This document shows positions 51,074 through 52,098 of a DNA stretch of 52,098 nucleotides, one piece after another. The position numbers and the translations under genes were made by a program. The notes beneath the pieces are model-generated. The model did not search any database. It was not told the origin of the DNA and saw only the letters and a program-made list of their open reading frames with translations. Every line of letters starts with the position of its first letter. Position 1 is the stretch's first letter. This DNA is from Lysobacterales bacterium (GTDB lineage Bacteria > Pseudomonadota > Gammaproteobacteria > Xanthomonadales > SZUA-36): assembly GCA_011524975.1 (NCBI GenBank), contig WTJD01000289.1, positions 1-52,098 of the forward strand. The letters are read 5' to 3'.

Positions 51074-52098
51074 ATGAGCATGAATCAAGACATCAGATCC
51101 AGCCTTCCCCGCCGTCGCATGGCGGGCGTCGCCATCCATATCGCGTCATTGCCGGGGCCCTACGGAATCGGTGATATCGGGAGCGCCTCCCTGGGGTTCC
51201 TGGATGTCCTCGAACAAATGGGTATGACTGTCTGGCAATTCCTGCCGACCGGCCCGACCGCCTACGGCGATTCGCCCTATCAGCCGCTATCGGCCTTTGC
51301 GGGGAATGAAAATCTGATCGGAATCGATCCCTTGATCGAAGCGGGCCTGATTCTCGAGGGAGAAACGGCGGAACTCGAGGCATTGCCCCTTGAGACGGTC
51401 GACTACGGGAGATTGATTCCCGTGAAGCAGGCCCTGCTTTCGCGTGCGGCCGCGCGCTTTCTCAGCACCGTCAGCGACACTGTAAAACGCGAGTACGAGG
51501 CTTTCCTGCAACGCAATGACGAGCGCTGGCTGGACGATTACGCGCTGTTCAGGATCATCAAGACCATGCATGGTGAGCGGCCCTGGCCCGAGTGGGACAG
51601 GCCGTACCTGCGTCGTGAGCCCGAAGCGCTGGCCCGCTTGCGCAAAACGCACGCGGACCCGCTTGAGCAGACTAAGATCCTGCAGTTCCTGTTCGACCGG
51701 CAATGGCGCAAACTGCGCGACAGGGCTGCCGAGGCCGGGATTCAATTATTCGCCGATATGCCGATTTATATCGCGCTGGACAGTTCCGATGCCTGGGCGC
51801 ACCCTGAATTGTTGCGCCTGAGCGAGGACGGTCAGCCCAGTCACGTGGCGGGGGTGCCGCCGGACTACTTCAGCGAGGACGGTCAGCTATGGGGTAATCC
51901 GCTGTACGACTGGGAATATCACGCGTCGACGGGTTACCAGTGGTGGATAGAGCGCCTGGGGCATGCTGCCGAGATGGCTGACCTGGTGCGGGTAGACCAT
52001 TTTCGGGGGTTCGAAGCCTACTGGGCGGTACCCGCTGATGCGGAAACCGCGCGCAGTGGGAAATGGGAGCCCGGGCCGGCCTACGACCTGTTTGATGC
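51074..52098 (+). CDS. malQ: 4-alpha-glucanotransferase (amylomaltase), cut by the window end
   Basis: About 341 residues are present; the C-terminus is beyond the window. GH77 motifs are clear: SLPGPYGIGDIG near 26-37, WQFLPTGPTAYGDSPYQPLSAFAGNE, IQLFADMPIYIALDSSDAWAHP, VAGVPPDYFSEDGQLWGNPLYDW and the catalytic RVDHFRGFEAYWAVP with the nucleophile Asp. MalQ rearranges maltodextrins and releases glucose for glk, 11 bases upstream. ATG 51080 is an alternative start. Confidence 0.95.
   Translation, partial: MSMNQDIRSSLPRRRMAGVAIHIASLPGPYGIGDIGSASLGFLDVLEQMGMTVWQFLPTGPTAYGDSPYQPLSAFAGNENLIGIDPLIEAGLILEGETAELEALPLETVDYGRLIPVKQALLSRAAARFLSTVSDTVKREYEAFLQRNDERWLDDYALFRIIKTMHGERPWPEWDRPYLRREPEALARLRKTHADPLEQTKILQFLFDRQWRKLRDRAAEAGIQLFADMPIYIALDSSDAWAHPELLRLSEDGQPSHVAGVPPDYFSEDGQLWGNPLYDWEYHASTGYQWWIERLGHAAEMADLVRVDHFRGFEAYWAVPADAETARSGKWEPGPAYDLFD

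Overview
This window is chromosomal DNA of a Gram-negative, GC-rich proteobacterium. It carries an Mla outer-membrane lipid system, a TonB-dependent receptor, lipoproteins and a four-component TRAP transporter. The TonB receptor beside a flavin-dependent halogenase-like gene, the GH97/GH13 starch genes and the TolB-N/TPR membrane protein suggest a marine gammaproteobacterium near Xanthomonadales, Chromatiales or Woeseiales. That placement is inference. No tRNA, rRNA, CRISPR array, transposase or phage gene was seen.

Layout. (1) 1-2797, minus: mlaFEDCB, with mlaB cut by the window edge. (2) 2940-3391, minus: a promoter, about 415 nt of strongly hairpinned non-coding sequence and an excellent intrinsic terminator, read as a structured RNA of unknown family. 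(3) 3548-7089: a urate_ox_N-type membrane protein, a TolB-N/TPR membrane protein and a MobA-like nucleotidyltransferase. (4) 7219-10870, minus: a TPR-associated TRAP transporter (TatT, P, Q, M). (5) 10948-12763: a glutaryl-CoA-dehydrogenase-like enzyme and a small kinase-fold protein. (6) 12940-28821, minus, plus apbE on the other strand: a 16-kb ferredoxin cluster of korD-A-B-C, an HdrA-like flavoprotein, rnfB, a pyruvate:ferredoxin oxidoreductase fused to its own ferredoxin, rnfC-D-G-E-A, a 64-residue Cys/His membrane protein and a ferredoxin-NADP reductase. (7) 30102-52098: a maltodextrin locus (LacI regulator, GH13 lipoprotein, MFS carrier, two GH97 enzymes, periplasmic GH13, TonB receptor, halogenase-like protein, glucokinase, malQ), interrupted at 40217-45215 by a redoxin/prolyl-hydroxylase fusion, a response-regulator/metallo-beta-lactamase fusion, a secreted CotH-like protein, an exported truncated globin and a lipoprotein.

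How the genes fit together. KorABCD and the PFOR would reduce ferredoxin from 2-oxoglutarate and pyruvate. Rnf would oxidise it to NADH while pumping ions, FNR would make NADPH from it, and ApbE would attach FMN to RnfG and RnfD. In the sugar locus, three near-identical ATACGTAT-centred sites lie in the GH97/GH13 divergent promoter and in the TonB-receptor/glk interval, which predicts one LacI-type regulon.

Most notable: the structured RNA, the kor-rnf-por-fnr hub with its PFOR-ferredoxin fusion, the small Cys/His protein coupled to rnfA, and a 212-bp perfect repeat shared by the tandem GH97 genes.
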